Assembly (NCBI RefSeq): GCF_000231055.2
Contig: NZ_CM001466.1
Coordinates: 4,315,233-4,379,232 of the forward strand
DNA length: 64,000 nt
Direction of reading: 5' to 3'
Source of the DNA: Saccharomonospora azurea NA-128
GTDB taxonomy: Bacteria; Actinomycetota; Actinomycetes; Mycobacteriales; Pseudonocardiaceae
The number at the start of each line of letters is the position of its first letter. The stretch's first letter is position 1. This document shows, one piece after another, positions 51,005 through 59,708 of this stretch. Under the pieces are notes generated by a model, which made no database searches, was not told the origin of the DNA, and saw only the letters and a program-made list of their open reading frames with translations. The position numbers were made by a program, and so were the translations under genes.

Positions 51005-52291
51005 TCACCGGTCCTGGTGATCGATTCGACCGATTTCGTGCGACGACGCCGCCCGCGTGAGCGACACGGACACCACCAGCGCTGCTGCGGTGGCCGTCGC
51101 CATCACGGCCGCCATCGCGAGCGCCGACCCGCCGAGCAGCCCGACGATCGGGGACGTGCCGCCGCCGACGAGGAACTGCACCAGGCCCAGCAGGGCGGAG
51201 GCCGACCCTGCCGAGTCGGGATGGTCGGTCAAAGCGAGCGTGGTGGCGTTCGGCCCGACCATGCCCACGGACGAGATGGTGACGAACAGCGGCACGAGCA
51301 GCAGCGGCAACGACGCGTCCGTCGCCGCGGCCGCCACGACGCCGAGCCCGCCGGCGGTGGCCATCGCGAGGCCGGTGCGCAGCAGTGTCCTGGGGGCGAA
51401 GCGGCTGACCAGCCTGCCGTTGATCTGCCCGACCAGCACGAGGCCGAGCCCGTTGAGCCCGAACACGAGGCCGTACTCGGCGGGGGTGAGGCCGTACGTG
51501 TGTTGGAGCACGAAGCTGGAGCCGGAGATGTAGGCGAACATCGCGGCGAAGGCCAGGCCCACGGTGAGCGCGTGCCCGACGAAGATCCGGTCGGACAGCA
51601 GTGCCGCGTACGTGCGGGCGATGGGGCCGAGCCGGGCGGAACGGCGGTGGTGCCGGGGGAGCGTCTCGGGCAACGCGAGGGCGGCGACCACGAGGAGCAC
51701 GATCCCGAACGCGGTGAGAGCCACGAAGATGCCGCGCCACGACGTCCAGCGCAGCAGTTGTCCCCCGAGCAGAGGCGCGAGGACCGGCGCGACGCCGGTC
51801 ACGAGCATGAGGGTGGAGAAGAAGCGCGCCATCGCGACACCCGAGTAGAGGTCGCGCACCGCTGCCCGCGCGATCACCATGCCGGTGGCCGCGCCCAGCG
51901 CCTGCACCGCTCTGGCGGCGATCAGCGCGGGCACGGACGGGCTGAGGGCCGCGACCGCGGACGCCGCGGCGAACACCACCACACCGACGAGCAGTGGTCT
52001 GCGCCGGCCGAAGGCGTCGGACAGCGGTCCGGCGACGAGCTGACCGATGCCGAGCCCCACGAGGAACACGGCGAGCGTGAGCTGCAGCTGCGTGTCGGTG
52101 GAGCGCAGTTCACTCGCCATCACGGGGAGCGCGGGCAGGTACATGTCGATGGACAGCGGCCCGAACGCGGTGAGCCCGCCGAGCAGCAGCGCGTAGCGGG
52201 CGGTGCGAGGAGGTCGAGAGGTCGGCCCCGGTGGGGTCGAGTGGGTGGATGTCGTCGTCCGAACCTCGTTCACCGCCGTGCGCGCGGCCAC
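51005..52291 (-). CDS. MFS drug-resistance transporter, Bcr/CflA family
   Basis: The 428-residue protein has 12 predicted membrane helices after a hydrophilic ~30-residue N-terminus. FGPLSIDMYLPALPVMASEL (about 43-62) is the Bcr/CflA signature, followed by LVAGPLSDAFGRRRPLLVG (MFS motif A) and the acidic/arginine motif around RAVQALGAATGMVIARA. Bcr/CflA proteins export drugs such as bicyclomycin or chloramphenicol using the proton gradient. No resistance regulator is adjacent; the upstream CsoR-like gene belongs to the persulfide cluster. Confidence 0.88.
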   Translation of the reverse strand: MAARTAVNEVRTTTSTHSTPPGPTSRPPRTARYALLLGGLTAFGPLSIDMYLPALPVMASELRSTDTQLQLTLAVFLVGLGIGQLVAGPLSDAFGRRRPLLVGVVVFAAASAVAALSPSVPALIAARAVQALGAATGMVIARAAVRDLYSGVAMARFFSTLMLVTGVAPVLAPLLGGQLLRWTSWRGIFVALTAFGIVLLVVAALALPETLPRHHRRSARLGPIARTYAALLSDRIFVGHALTVGLAFAAMFAYISGSSFVLQHTYGLTPAEYGLVFGLNGLGLVLVGQINGRLVSRFAPRTLLRTGLAMATAGGLGVVAAAATDASLPLLLVPLFVTISSVGMVGPNATTLALTDHPDSAGSASALLGLVQFLVGGGTSPIVGLLGGSALAMAAVMATATAAALVVSVSLTRAASSHEIGRIDHQDR

Positions 52292-52421
52292 CCGACCTCC
52301 CGAGTTCGTTGTGATCGCTGGTACCGACCAGACACAACCGACGAGGAGCCCTGACTGTTTCCGCGAGGAGTGTGATCTTGTCGATAACCGGACAGGTCGG
52401 GGCTCGTCGTGTCGTCGTTGA

Positions 52422-52700
52422 TCACGACAGTGCGAGGAACAGCTTCTCCAGTTCCTCGGTCGTCAGGCCGTCCTCGACCTCGGCGGCTTCCTCGGGATCG
52501 GTGATGCAGTACTTCATGGCGTTGGACACGATCGTGAAGCCTGCTCTGTCGAGGGCGGTCGAGACGGCGGCGAGCTGGGTGACGATGTCCCGGCAGGAGC
52601 CGTCGTTCTCGACGGCCGCGATGACGCCGTCGAGCTGACCGCGAGCGCGTTTGAGCCGGTTGAGGATCCGTCGTTGAGTCTCAGGGTCTGCTTTCCTCAT
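52422..52700 (-). CDS. cstR: CsoR-family repressor, probable persulfide sensor (CstR-like)
   Basis: The 92-residue protein has the DUF156/CsoR fold: RRILNRLKRARGQLDGVIAAV, GSCRDIVTQLAAVSTAL and MKYCI. Its two cysteines are at 36 and 65, exactly the copper-binding cysteine positions of M. tuberculosis CsoR, but the third CsoR ligand, His61, is Ala here. That replacement speaks against copper sensing and for a thiol persulfide sensor such as CstR. The neighbours (TauE, rhodanese, persulfide dioxygenase) fit. ATG 52700 is used; GTG 52706 would add two residues. It is the last gene of the operon that starts at 55790. Confidence 0.85.
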   Translation of the reverse strand: MRKADPETQRRILNRLKRARGQLDGVIAAVENDGSCRDIVTQLAAVSTALDRAGFTIVSNAMKYCITDPEEAAEVEDGLTTEELEKLFLALS

Positions 52701-52786
52701 GGACACTCACTTTCTACGGGACGTACGGAAGCGTTCCACACCGGTCGGCGAGCCGGGGAGGATGTCCGGCAGTGATCGTTCCGGCG

Positions 52787-53659
52787 TCACTGTGGTCGCG
52801 ACCGTGACAGGAGTGGGCAGCGCACGGCGGTCAGGCGGCAGACGAGCGTCAGGCCGGCGAGCGCCATCGCGACGACGGCGACCACGAGCCCCGCGGGCGA
52901 CGGGAGTTCCCGGCTCAGCACGAACACGCCCATGACCAGCACGAAGACGCCGAACCCCTTGCGCAACGCCGTTTCCGGTACTCGGGACGTCAGCAGGGTG
53001 CCGAGCAGCGATCCGGCGACGGCCGCGGCGGTGACGCCGAGGACCGGGGGCCAGTCGAGGTTGACCGTGGTGAGATAACCGGCAAGCCCCGAGAAGGACT
53101 TCATCGCTATCACCACCAGCGAGGTGCCGACCGCGACCGGCATGGACAGCCCGCCGAGCAACACCAGCGCGGGTACGACGAGGAACCCGCCACCGGCGCC
53201 GACGACTCCGGTGACCAGGCCCACGACGAGTCCGTCGGGGATGATCCGTCGCAGGGGCAGCTCCTGGTGTTGCGTCCCGGAGCCGGCGATGACCCGCTTC
53301 CTCCCCCGGATCATCGCCGCGGCCGTGGCGACCATCACGACAGCGAAAGCGATCATCAGGACGGTGTCCGGAAGGTAACCGCCGGCGAGGCCGCCGGCGA
53401 AGGAGCCCACCATGCCGGCCGCTCCGAACAGCAGACCACTACGCCAGCGGACGTTGCGCTTCCTCGCGTGTGCGACGACGCTGAGCAGTGAGGTGGTGCC
53501 CACCACGAACAGCGACGCGGCGATGGCTTCCTTCGCGGGCATGTCCGCGACGTAGGCGAGCAGCGGCACCGTCAGGATGGAGCCCCCGCCACCGAGCAGA
53601 CCCAGCGAGACGCCCACAAGCACGGCGAGAAGCAGGACGATGATCAGGCCGGCTTCCAT
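52787..53659 (-). CDS. TauE/SafE-family sulfite/sulfonate exporter
   Basis: The 290-residue membrane protein begins with GVSLGLLGGGGSILTVPLLA (TauE signature) and has a duplicated copy in GLVTGVVGAGGGFLVVPALV, giving about eight helices. TauE/SafE proteins export sulfite, thiosulfate or sulfonates. In this operon it would remove sulfite or thiosulfate made by the persulfide dioxygenase and rhodaneses. GGAGGAC precedes ATG 53659. The GC-rich tail ends CRLTAVRCPLLSRSRP, which is unusual but has no assigned role. Confidence 0.88.
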   Translation of the reverse strand: MEAGLIIVLLLAVLVGVSLGLLGGGGSILTVPLLAYVADMPAKEAIAASLFVVGTTSLLSVVAHARKRNVRWRSGLLFGAAGMVGSFAGGLAGGYLPDTVLMIAFAVVMVATAAAMIRGRKRVIAGSGTQHQELPLRRIIPDGLVVGLVTGVVGAGGGFLVVPALVLLGGLSMPVAVGTSLVVIAMKSFSGLAGYLTTVNLDWPPVLGVTAAAVAGSLLGTLLTSRVPETALRKGFGVFVLVMGVFVLSRELPSPAGLVVAVVAMALAGLTLVCRLTAVRCPLLSRSRPQ

Positions 53660-53728
53660 GTGTCCTCCTCGCTACGCGCTACGGCCTCTCGTGACTCATC
53701 GTCGGTGTCGATCCGGCACACCGCTGCC

Positions 53729-54322
53729 TCAGGACGTGCGGCGCGAGGCCGGCAGGCCACAGGTGCCGCCGTCCGCGGTGTGGCCGGGTGTTCTGTTCCA
53801 CGGCATTCGTGCGAGTACCGCGGCCAGACCGCAGGAGTTGGTCACCGCCGAGAACGTCAGCCCCGCACCGATGGCGGCCGAGAGGTAGCCGAGGCGGGGG
53901 CTGACCAGCTTGGACCCGAGGAAGCCGAGCAGCACCAGGGATCCCGCGGTCAGACGAACTTGACGGTCCATGGCCCAGCGTTGGGCACCGCGGACGACGC
54001 GGCCGCCTGCCGACTCGAAGGCGGGGACGCCGCCGGTGAGGACCTCGGTGTTGTCGATGCCCGCCGCGGCCAGCTGTTGCTGTGCCTGGACGGCCCGTAC
54101 TCCCGACTGGCAGACGAGCACCACGGCGTCGTTCAGGTGCTCGGCGAGTTCCTGGGTGCGCTGGGACAGTTCCGCCAGCGGGAGATTGTGGGAGCCACTG
54201 ATGTGAGTCGACGCGAACTCCGCCGGTGTGCGCACGTCGATGATCGTGAGCGCCTCATGGTCCGCGATGCGCTTCTTCAGCGTGTGCGCGTCGATGGACG
54301 TGCCGGTGACGGCTTTGCGCAT
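53729..54322 (-). CDS. Rhodanese with C-terminal membrane domain (YgaP-like)
   Basis: The 197-residue protein has a rhodanese domain (residues about 10-110; active-site Cys about 71 in LVCQSGVRAVQ) and a DUF2892-like pair of membrane helices (about 130-175, with LTAGSLVLLGFLG and AAIGAGLTFSA). The architecture is that of YgaP. It transfers or releases persulfide sulfur at the membrane. ATG 54322 follows GGAGGAG with correct spacing. The tail past the membrane part (NRTPGHTADGGTCGLPASRR) is poorly conserved. Confidence 0.85.
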   Translation of the reverse strand: MRKAVTGTSIDAHTLKKRIADHEALTIIDVRTPAEFASTHISGSHNLPLAELSQRTQELAEHLNDAVVLVCQSGVRAVQAQQQLAAAGIDNTEVLTGGVPAFESAGGRVVRGAQRWAMDRQVRLTAGSLVLLGFLGSKLVSPRLGYLSAAIGAGLTFSAVTNSCGLAAVLARMPWNRTPGHTADGGTCGLPASRRTS

Positions 54323-54374
54323 GGGTTTCTCCTCCAAGGAGCAGTGGGTTGGGTAAGACTGGTGCCCGCCCGGG

Positions 54375-55790
54375 TCAGGCAGGGGCGTCGCGGGTGCCCC
54401 GCCGGGACTCGTCCCAGGCCGACCAGCCCGCGTAGCTGCCGTCGAGCTCGACGACGTCGTAGCCTGCCCGGCGCAGAGCGCCTGCGGCCACGGAGTTACG
54501 CGCCCCGCTCTGGCAGTACGTCACGATGGTGCCGCCCTCGGGCAGCTCGTCCAGGTGCCACAGCACCCGTCCCGCGCTGAGCTGCTCGGAACCGGGGATG
54601 TGTCCGGCGGCGTGTTCGGTCTTGTTCCGGACGTCCAGCACGAGTGCGGCCTCCGAGCGTTCCAGGTCGGCGGGTGCGACGAGCGCCGGCCGGGCGGTGG
54701 GCAGGCCGTCGAGGCCGGTCGTGTAGCCGGCGACGTGGTCGATGCCGACCCGCAGCAGGTGATCCCGCACGGTGCGGGCCGTGTCCCCGTCGGGCGCCAG
54801 CAACACGAGTGGTGTGCTCTCGGCCTCGGGGTCGTAGGCCCAGGCGCCGAAGCTCGCGGCCTTGGCGGGTCCGGGGATGTTCAGCGCGCCCGGCACCGTG
54901 CCCTGGTGGACCTCGGTGTGGGGCCGGGTGTCGACGAACACGAGTTCGTCCTTCTCGAGAGCGCGCACGATCTCGTCGTTCGCCAGCTCCGTCAGCGCGG
55001 GCAGGGAGCCCAGGATACGCGGCCCTTCCCTGTTCTGCCGCTTCATCCGGGCGAAGTACGCGTGGGCGTCCGGTTGCCCGCCCAGCAACTCGTCGACGAA
55101 CCCCTGCTCGTCGCCGTCCCGCAGGTACGGCGCCCACCAGGCGTTGCGGCGTTCGTAGCCGACCGTGGTCGCGGGAAGGGCACCCAGTGCCTTGCCGCAG
55201 GCGCTGCCCGCGCCGTGGCCGGGGTAGACCTGCACGTGGTCGGGGAGTGCCAGGAACGTGTCGCGAAGGCTGGCGAAGATCTGCCGGGCACCGGCGAAGC
55301 GGGTGTCCTCCGCGCCGGCCGCCTCGTCGAGCAGGTCGGGGCGGCCCAGATCTCCCGCGAAGACGAAGTCGCCGGAGAGCAGGTATCCCGGCTCGTCGCT
55401 GAACGCGCCGTCGGTGATCAGGAACGAGAGGTGTTCCGGTGTGTGCCCGGGCGTGTGGCGGGCCTGCATCGTGATGTTGCCGACGGTGAGGGCGTCGCCG
55501 TCGTACAGGCGGGTGGCGTCGAAGGCGTATTGCCAGTCCTGTCCGCCTTCTCCCGAGACGTAGACGTGCGCTCCGGTCGCCGCTCCCAGTTCTCGCGTAC
55601 CGGAGAGGTAGTCGGCGTGGATGTGGGTCTCCGTGACCGCCGTGATCCGCATTCCGTGCCGCCGTGCCAGGTCGAGGTACTCGCGGACGTCGCGTCGCGG
55701 GTCGACCACGACCGCCTCTCCTGTGGCCTGGCACCCGACGAAGTAGCTGGCCTGGGCGAGATCGTCGTCGTAAAGGCGTTCGAGCAGCAT
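54375..55790 (-). CDS. Persulfide dioxygenase-rhodanese fusion (CstB-like)
   Basis: The 471-residue protein starts with a metallo-beta-lactamase domain: THIHADYLSG with His56, His58 and Asp60, RHTPGHTPEHLSFL, LSGDFVFAGDLGRPDLL and VYPGHGAGSACG (residues 1-230). Two rhodanese domains follow: the first (about 265-355) lacks a catalytic cysteine, the second ends in TYCQSGARNSVAAGALRRAG with its cysteine at about 437. CstB-type enzymes oxidise persulfides to thiosulfate or sulfite. ATG 55790 is preferred over an in-frame upstream ATG because the conserved domain starts here. A CsoR-type operator lies upstream. Confidence 0.9.
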   Translation of the reverse strand: MLLERLYDDDLAQASYFVGCQATGEAVVVDPRRDVREYLDLARRHGMRITAVTETHIHADYLSGTRELGAATGAHVYVSGEGGQDWQYAFDATRLYDGDALTVGNITMQARHTPGHTPEHLSFLITDGAFSDEPGYLLSGDFVFAGDLGRPDLLDEAAGAEDTRFAGARQIFASLRDTFLALPDHVQVYPGHGAGSACGKALGALPATTVGYERRNAWWAPYLRDGDEQGFVDELLGGQPDAHAYFARMKRQNREGPRILGSLPALTELANDEIVRALEKDELVFVDTRPHTEVHQGTVPGALNIPGPAKAASFGAWAYDPEAESTPLVLLAPDGDTARTVRDHLLRVGIDHVAGYTTGLDGLPTARPALVAPADLERSEAALVLDVRNKTEHAAGHIPGSEQLSAGRVLWHLDELPEGGTIVTYCQSGARNSVAAGALRRAGYDVVELDGSYAGWSAWDESRRGTRDAPA

Positions 55791-55835
55791 GGCATCTCTT
55801 CTCTTTCGGGTCCGGATTCCTCCCCACTCTGACAT

Positions 55836-55851
55836 ATACCCCCGGGTGTAT
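55836..55851 (-). promoter_or_regulatory. CsoR/CstR-type operator upstream of the persulfide operon
   Basis: ATACCCCCGGGTGTAT is a near-perfect 16-base palindrome (ATAC-CCCC-GGGT-GTAT) of the type bound by CsoR-family repressors. It lies 46 bases upstream of the persulfide dioxygenase start at 55790, and the operon's last gene encodes a CsoR-family repressor. The remaining gap up to 56083 (about 230 bases) shows no other feature that I can support. Confidence 0.75.
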
Positions 55852-56083
55852 GCAACCGTGGTTCGCTCACCGGGGGAGTCGACGCGGTGATGCGTGAACC
55901 ACGAGATGCGGCCACGGCGTGCCTCCTGGCCCCTGACGCGGGGCCGATGAGGCTGGAGACACCCAACTGCGTTGCCGTGCCCAGCACTGTTCCGGTTCAA
56001 TCGCCTGACGCGATCTTCGAAGGCGTAACTTGATCGCTGCACGGTTCCGGCGGGAGTCGTCGACCACGAGAGGAGCCGACCGG

Positions 56084-56410
56084 ATGAAGTTCACCACCAC
56101 GGACTTCGCCTGGCAACCGCAGGCGGTTTCGGCGGCGGGGGTGTCCGTCGCGGTCCTCACCGGCCTGCACACGTTCTACCGGTGGGACCAGTCGTGGGTG
56201 CTCCTGCGCAACACCGAACGCACCATCACCGCCGAGTACTGGAACTGGCGTGCGGCACTGGCGCCGGAGAACCGGCCGAGCGATGCGGACGTCGTCGCGT
56301 CCACCAAGGCCTTCCTGGCGACGTTGAGCGAGATCCGGGGCGAGGAAGCGCAGGTGTTCTTCCAGGACCTGAGCTTCCCGGCGGTGGTGGTCAACCAGTC
56401 GCGTCCGTAG
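56084..56410 (+). CDS. Small membrane protein, DUF4231/SLATT-like
   Basis: The 108-residue protein has one hydrophobic segment (about 12-30, AVSAAGVSVAVLTGLHTFYR) followed by WDQSWVLLRNTERTITAEYW and a helical C-terminus ending QVFFQDLSFP. The W-x4-R-x2-E pattern after a membrane helix is what I recall of the DUF4231/SLATT membrane domains. Those normally have two helices and a longer N-terminus, so this copy may be truncated. GAGGAG lies at 56069, nine bases before ATG 56084. Function unknown; SLATT proteins are sometimes linked to anti-phage or nucleotide-signalling systems, which nothing here proves. Confidence 0.5.
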   Translation: MKFTTTDFAWQPQAVSAAGVSVAVLTGLHTFYRWDQSWVLLRNTERTITAEYWNWRAALAPENRPSDADVVASTKAFLATLSEIRGEEAQVFFQDLSFPAVVVNQSRP

Positions 56411-56486
56411 CCCGGTGCCGCTCGGCGGAACCCGGCACAGGCGCACGACGGGGTTGTTCGTGTCCACTGTGGTGGGTCCTTTCGGG

Positions 56487-57515
56487 TCAGTCGAGGAGCA
56501 CGGGCATCACGAGTGTGGTGAAACTGCCCTGGTCGGCGGAACGGACGATCGTGGGCCGGTCGGGGGCGACGATCTCCAGCAGCACGTCGGGGCCGACACC
56601 GGCGTCGACCGCGGGCGCGAGCACGGCGGGGTCGAAGCCGAGCCGTGCCGTTCCCGAGCACACGGCGGGCACGGTGCGCTCGCCCACGTGCACCGCCTCG
56701 GCGGCGGTCTCCAACACGACGGTGCCGTCGGCGGCGGCGAGCGCGTCGAGCAGCGCGACGCGGTCGGTCACGACCCGGCACTCCCGCGCGGGCAGCGCGT
56801 CGAGCAGCAGGCGGTAGTCGGGGAACTCCCCGTCGACCGAGGGCAGCGGCAACTCCGCCGGGTCGCCGTCGGAGCGCTGCGCGACGAGTCGCGCGCCGTC
56901 CGAGGCGAGTACGCACCGCACGACGTCGTGGCGCACCGCCCACGGCAGCGCGTCCACCAGCGCGTCGACCGGGACGAGTACGTGGTTCGCCGGTCCCACC
57001 ACCGACGTCGGCACGAGCTCGCGCACCGCGAGGCGGTAGCGGTCGGTGGCCACCAGCCGCAGCACCTCGGCGGTCCACTCCACGAGCACGCAGCGCAGTT
57101 CCGCGATGTCGCCGGAGCGCGCGGCCGCGGACTGCACCTGGCGGATCGCGCTCGCGAGCTCCGCACCACCGACGGACACCTCGCCGTGGGTGGGCAGCTC
57201 CACCATCCGCAGGGCGGCCTCGACCGCCGCGTGCGCGGAGTCGGCGCGGGCCCGCAACCGCCGGGCGTGTGCGGTGAGAACGTCGCGGGCCACGGACGGA
57301 GCACCTGTGAGCACGGCGGTGATGTCGGCGAGTGGCACCTCGGCCTGCCGGAGGGTGCGCAGGAGCGCGGCCGCGTGTTCCTGATCGGCGCTGTAGTAGC
57401 GGTAGCCGGTGTCCGGGTCCACGCGGGCGGGCGGCAGGACGCCGCAGTCGTCGTAGAAGCGCAGCGCGCTCGGAGTGAGCCCGACGCGCCGCGCGAAGGC
57501 ACTGATCGTGTCCAT
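56487..57515 (-). CDS. MerR-type regulator fused to a DNA sliding clamp-like domain
   Basis: Residues 1-70 are a MerR helix-turn-helix (ISAFARRVGLTPSALRFYDD, then GYRYYSADQEHAAALLRTLR). The rest (about 115-342) resembles the DNA polymerase III beta subunit fold: FPDYRLLLDALPARECRVVT and a C-terminal GSFTTLVMPVLLD similar to the DnaN terminus (YLIMPMRL). The dnaN-like part is shorter than a full clamp (~370 aa), with room for about two of the three clamp domains. Proteins of this kind occur in actinomycetes annotated as a DNA polymerase III beta family protein; their role is unknown. ATG 57515 is chosen. It is divergent from the lactate monooxygenase gene. Confidence 0.78.
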   Translation of the reverse strand: MDTISAFARRVGLTPSALRFYDDCGVLPPARVDPDTGYRYYSADQEHAAALLRTLRQAEVPLADITAVLTGAPSVARDVLTAHARRLRARADSAHAAVEAALRMVELPTHGEVSVGGAELASAIRQVQSAAARSGDIAELRCVLVEWTAEVLRLVATDRYRLAVRELVPTSVVGPANHVLVPVDALVDALPWAVRHDVVRCVLASDGARLVAQRSDGDPAELPLPSVDGEFPDYRLLLDALPARECRVVTDRVALLDALAAADGTVVLETAAEAVHVGERTVPAVCSGTARLGFDPAVLAPAVDAGVGPDVLLEIVAPDRPTIVRSADQGSFTTLVMPVLLD

Positions 57516-57607
57516 GACGCCGAGTCTGGGGCTTCGACCGGCTCGAAGGTCAACCGTAGGATGCCCGGCACGACGGCGAATGGTCGGCACGGCGCGAGGA
57601 GGCGCGG

Positions 57608-58771
57608 ATGAGCGAGCGGTTCGGGCACTACCAGAGTGAGCTCTACCTGCAGGCGTACGGCGGCACCAAGCCTCCGTTCACCACCGATCCCACGCGCCTG
57701 GAAGCCGAGGCCGAACGCGTGCTGGACCCGGGACCGTTCCACTACGTCGCCGGGGACGCGGGATCCGGTGCGACGACGCGTGCCAACCGGGAGGCCTTCG
57801 ACCGCTGGGGCATCGTGCCCCGCATGCTCACCGACGCCACCGAGCGCGAGTTGTCCACCACCGTGCTGGGACAGACGCTGCCGGCGCCCGTCGTGCTCGC
57901 GCCCGTGGGGGTGCAGTCGATCGTGCACACCGAGGCCGAGCGCGCCACCGCGCGAGCGGCGGCCGGACTGGGGCTGCCGATGGTCCTCTCCACGGCCTCG
58001 TCCACGAGCATCGAGGACGCCGCGGCGGCGTCGGGCGACGGCCCCCGGTGGTTCCAGCTGTACTGGCCGAACGACCCCGACGTGTGCGGCAGCATCCTCG
58101 CCCGCGCGAGGGCCAGCGGCTACACGGTGCTGGTCGTCACGCTCGACACGTGGTCACTCGGCTGGCGTCCGTGCGATCTCGACAACGGCTACCTGCCGTT
58201 CCTCAAGGCCGAGGGGACGGCGGTGCCGTTCAGCGACCCGGTCTTCCGCTCGCGGCTCGACGCCTCGCCCGAGGAGGACCAGGCCATGGCGGTGCTGCGC
58301 TGGATCTCGATGATCACCGGGACCGACCGCGGGTGGGACGCCCTGCCGTTCCTTCGGGAACACTGGGACGGGCCCATCGTGCTCAAGGGCATCCAGCACG
58401 TCGACGACGCCCGCCTCGCCGCGGACGCCGGTGTCGACGGCATCGTGGTGTCCAATCACGGCGGACGCCAGGTCGACGGCGCGGTGGCGGCGCTCGACGT
58501 GCTGCCCGAGATCGCCACGGCCGTGGGCGACCGGCTGGAGGTGCTGTTCGACTCGGGCGTCCGTACCGGCGCCGACGTCGTGAAGGCGCTCGCCCTGGGT
58601 GCGAAAGCCGTGCTGCTGGGCCGCCCCTACGTCTACGGGTTGGCCCTCGGAGGCGAGGATGGCGTGCGGCACGTGGTGCGGAGCCTGCTCGCCGACCTCG
58701 ACCTCACGCTCGGGCTGTCCGGACGCCGCAGCGTGCGTGGGCTGGGGCCCGAGGTGCTCGTGCGGCGCTGA
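57608..58771 (+). CDS. FMN-dependent alpha-hydroxy acid oxidase (lactate 2-monooxygenase-like)
   Basis: The 387-residue FMN enzyme has LAPVGVQSIVHTEAERATAR, STASSTSIEDAAAA, QLYWPNDPDVCGSILARARA and the catalytic His/Arg motif VVSNHGGRQVDGAVAALDVL (about 277-296). The SLGWRPCDLDNGYLPF loop and length match lactate 2-monooxygenase, which converts lactate to acetate and CO2. Other hydroxy acids remain possible. GGAGGCGCGG lies before ATG 57608. Confidence 0.87.
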   Translation: MSERFGHYQSELYLQAYGGTKPPFTTDPTRLEAEAERVLDPGPFHYVAGDAGSGATTRANREAFDRWGIVPRMLTDATERELSTTVLGQTLPAPVVLAPVGVQSIVHTEAERATARAAAGLGLPMVLSTASSTSIEDAAAASGDGPRWFQLYWPNDPDVCGSILARARASGYTVLVVTLDTWSLGWRPCDLDNGYLPFLKAEGTAVPFSDPVFRSRLDASPEEDQAMAVLRWISMITGTDRGWDALPFLREHWDGPIVLKGIQHVDDARLAADAGVDGIVVSNHGGRQVDGAVAALDVLPEIATAVGDRLEVLFDSGVRTGADVVKALALGAKAVLLGRPYVYGLALGGEDGVRHVVRSLLADLDLTLGLSGRRSVRGLGPEVLVRR

Positions 58772-58776
58772 CCCCG

Positions 58777-59610
58777 TCAGGCCGGTGGTAGCCCGGGGCC
58801 TTTGCGGGGGCCGACGACAGCGCCCACCGTGGTGAGGACGGTGCCCGCCAGCAGGACCCACGGACCGGCCCCCGCGAGCTCGAACGCACCGTCGTACAGC
58901 GTCACGATGCCGAGTCCGTGGATGATCGTGCCGGCGAAGGCGCTGGTGCCGAACACCAGCCGGAACCGGGTGAACGTGGCGTGGGTGAGCTGCGTGCGGG
59001 GCCAGCCCTGCATGAGGTTGGCCACCTTCTGGGTCCGGACCGCGCCGAGTGTCCAGGGCAGCGGGTACAGCGGTTGCAGCGCGAGCGCGACGAACGCCAA
59101 CCACGCCACGTACATGTCGGGCATGGTGAACAGGTTGTCGGTGGGCATCCCGGTCAGGTCGAGGAAGCTCAGCGTGCCCTGCTCGACGCTCACCCACGGC
59201 AGCAGCAACAGGCCGACGACGCTCGCCACCACGCCGAGGATCGCGGGAACGGCTCCCCAGCCCGGCAGTGTGAGCGGGCCCTGCGTCACCGGACCCTGGT
59301 GGAACTGTCCCGGCATCGGCCCGCCGGGATACGGCTGGCCGGGGTAGGGCTGTCCTGCGTACGGCTGACCGGGATACGGCTGTCCCGGGTAGGGCTGCGG
59401 GGAGGGAGCCTGAGCCGGGTAGGCCTGCGGGAACGGCTGCCCCTGCTGAGGTGAGGCCGGTGGTGGAGTGGCCTGCGGGAAGGGCTGGCCCTGCTGTGGA
59501 GGTGCCTGCTGCGGGTACGCCTGGCCCGGTGGCGGAGTCTGCGACGGCCACTGCCCGGGGGCCGGCTGTTGCGGAGGTTGCTGGTTCGAGGGCTGCCACG
59601 GCTGGCTCAT
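58777..59610 (-). CDS. Proline/glutamine-rich membrane protein of unknown function
   Basis: A 277-residue protein whose first ~110 residues are low-complexity Pro/Gln/Tyr/Gly (repeated PYPGQ and PQQGQPFPQ units), a flexible cytosolic tail, followed by four membrane helices (about 122-142, 165-185, 218-240 and 246-266). It resembles many actinobacterial membrane proteins with such tails; no enzymatic motif. The 3' end faces the lactate monooxygenase gene convergently with a five-base gap. Confidence 0.7.
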   Translation of the reverse strand: MSQPWQPSNQQPPQQPAPGQWPSQTPPPGQAYPQQAPPQQGQPFPQATPPPASPQQGQPFPQAYPAQAPSPQPYPGQPYPGQPYAGQPYPGQPYPGGPMPGQFHQGPVTQGPLTLPGWGAVPAILGVVASVVGLLLLPWVSVEQGTLSFLDLTGMPTDNLFTMPDMYVAWLAFVALALQPLYPLPWTLGAVRTQKVANLMQGWPRTQLTHATFTRFRLVFGTSAFAGTIIHGLGIVTLYDGAFELAGAGPWVLLAGTVLTTVGAVVGPRKGPGLPPA

Positions 59611-59708
59611 GGCGACGCAGCGTACCGCCCGCCGGTGACGTCGACGGCGCGTTCCACGGAAAAACGGGTGGCTGAGGCGTACCGGTCGCCGGTTAAGCTT
59701 GCCTCCGT

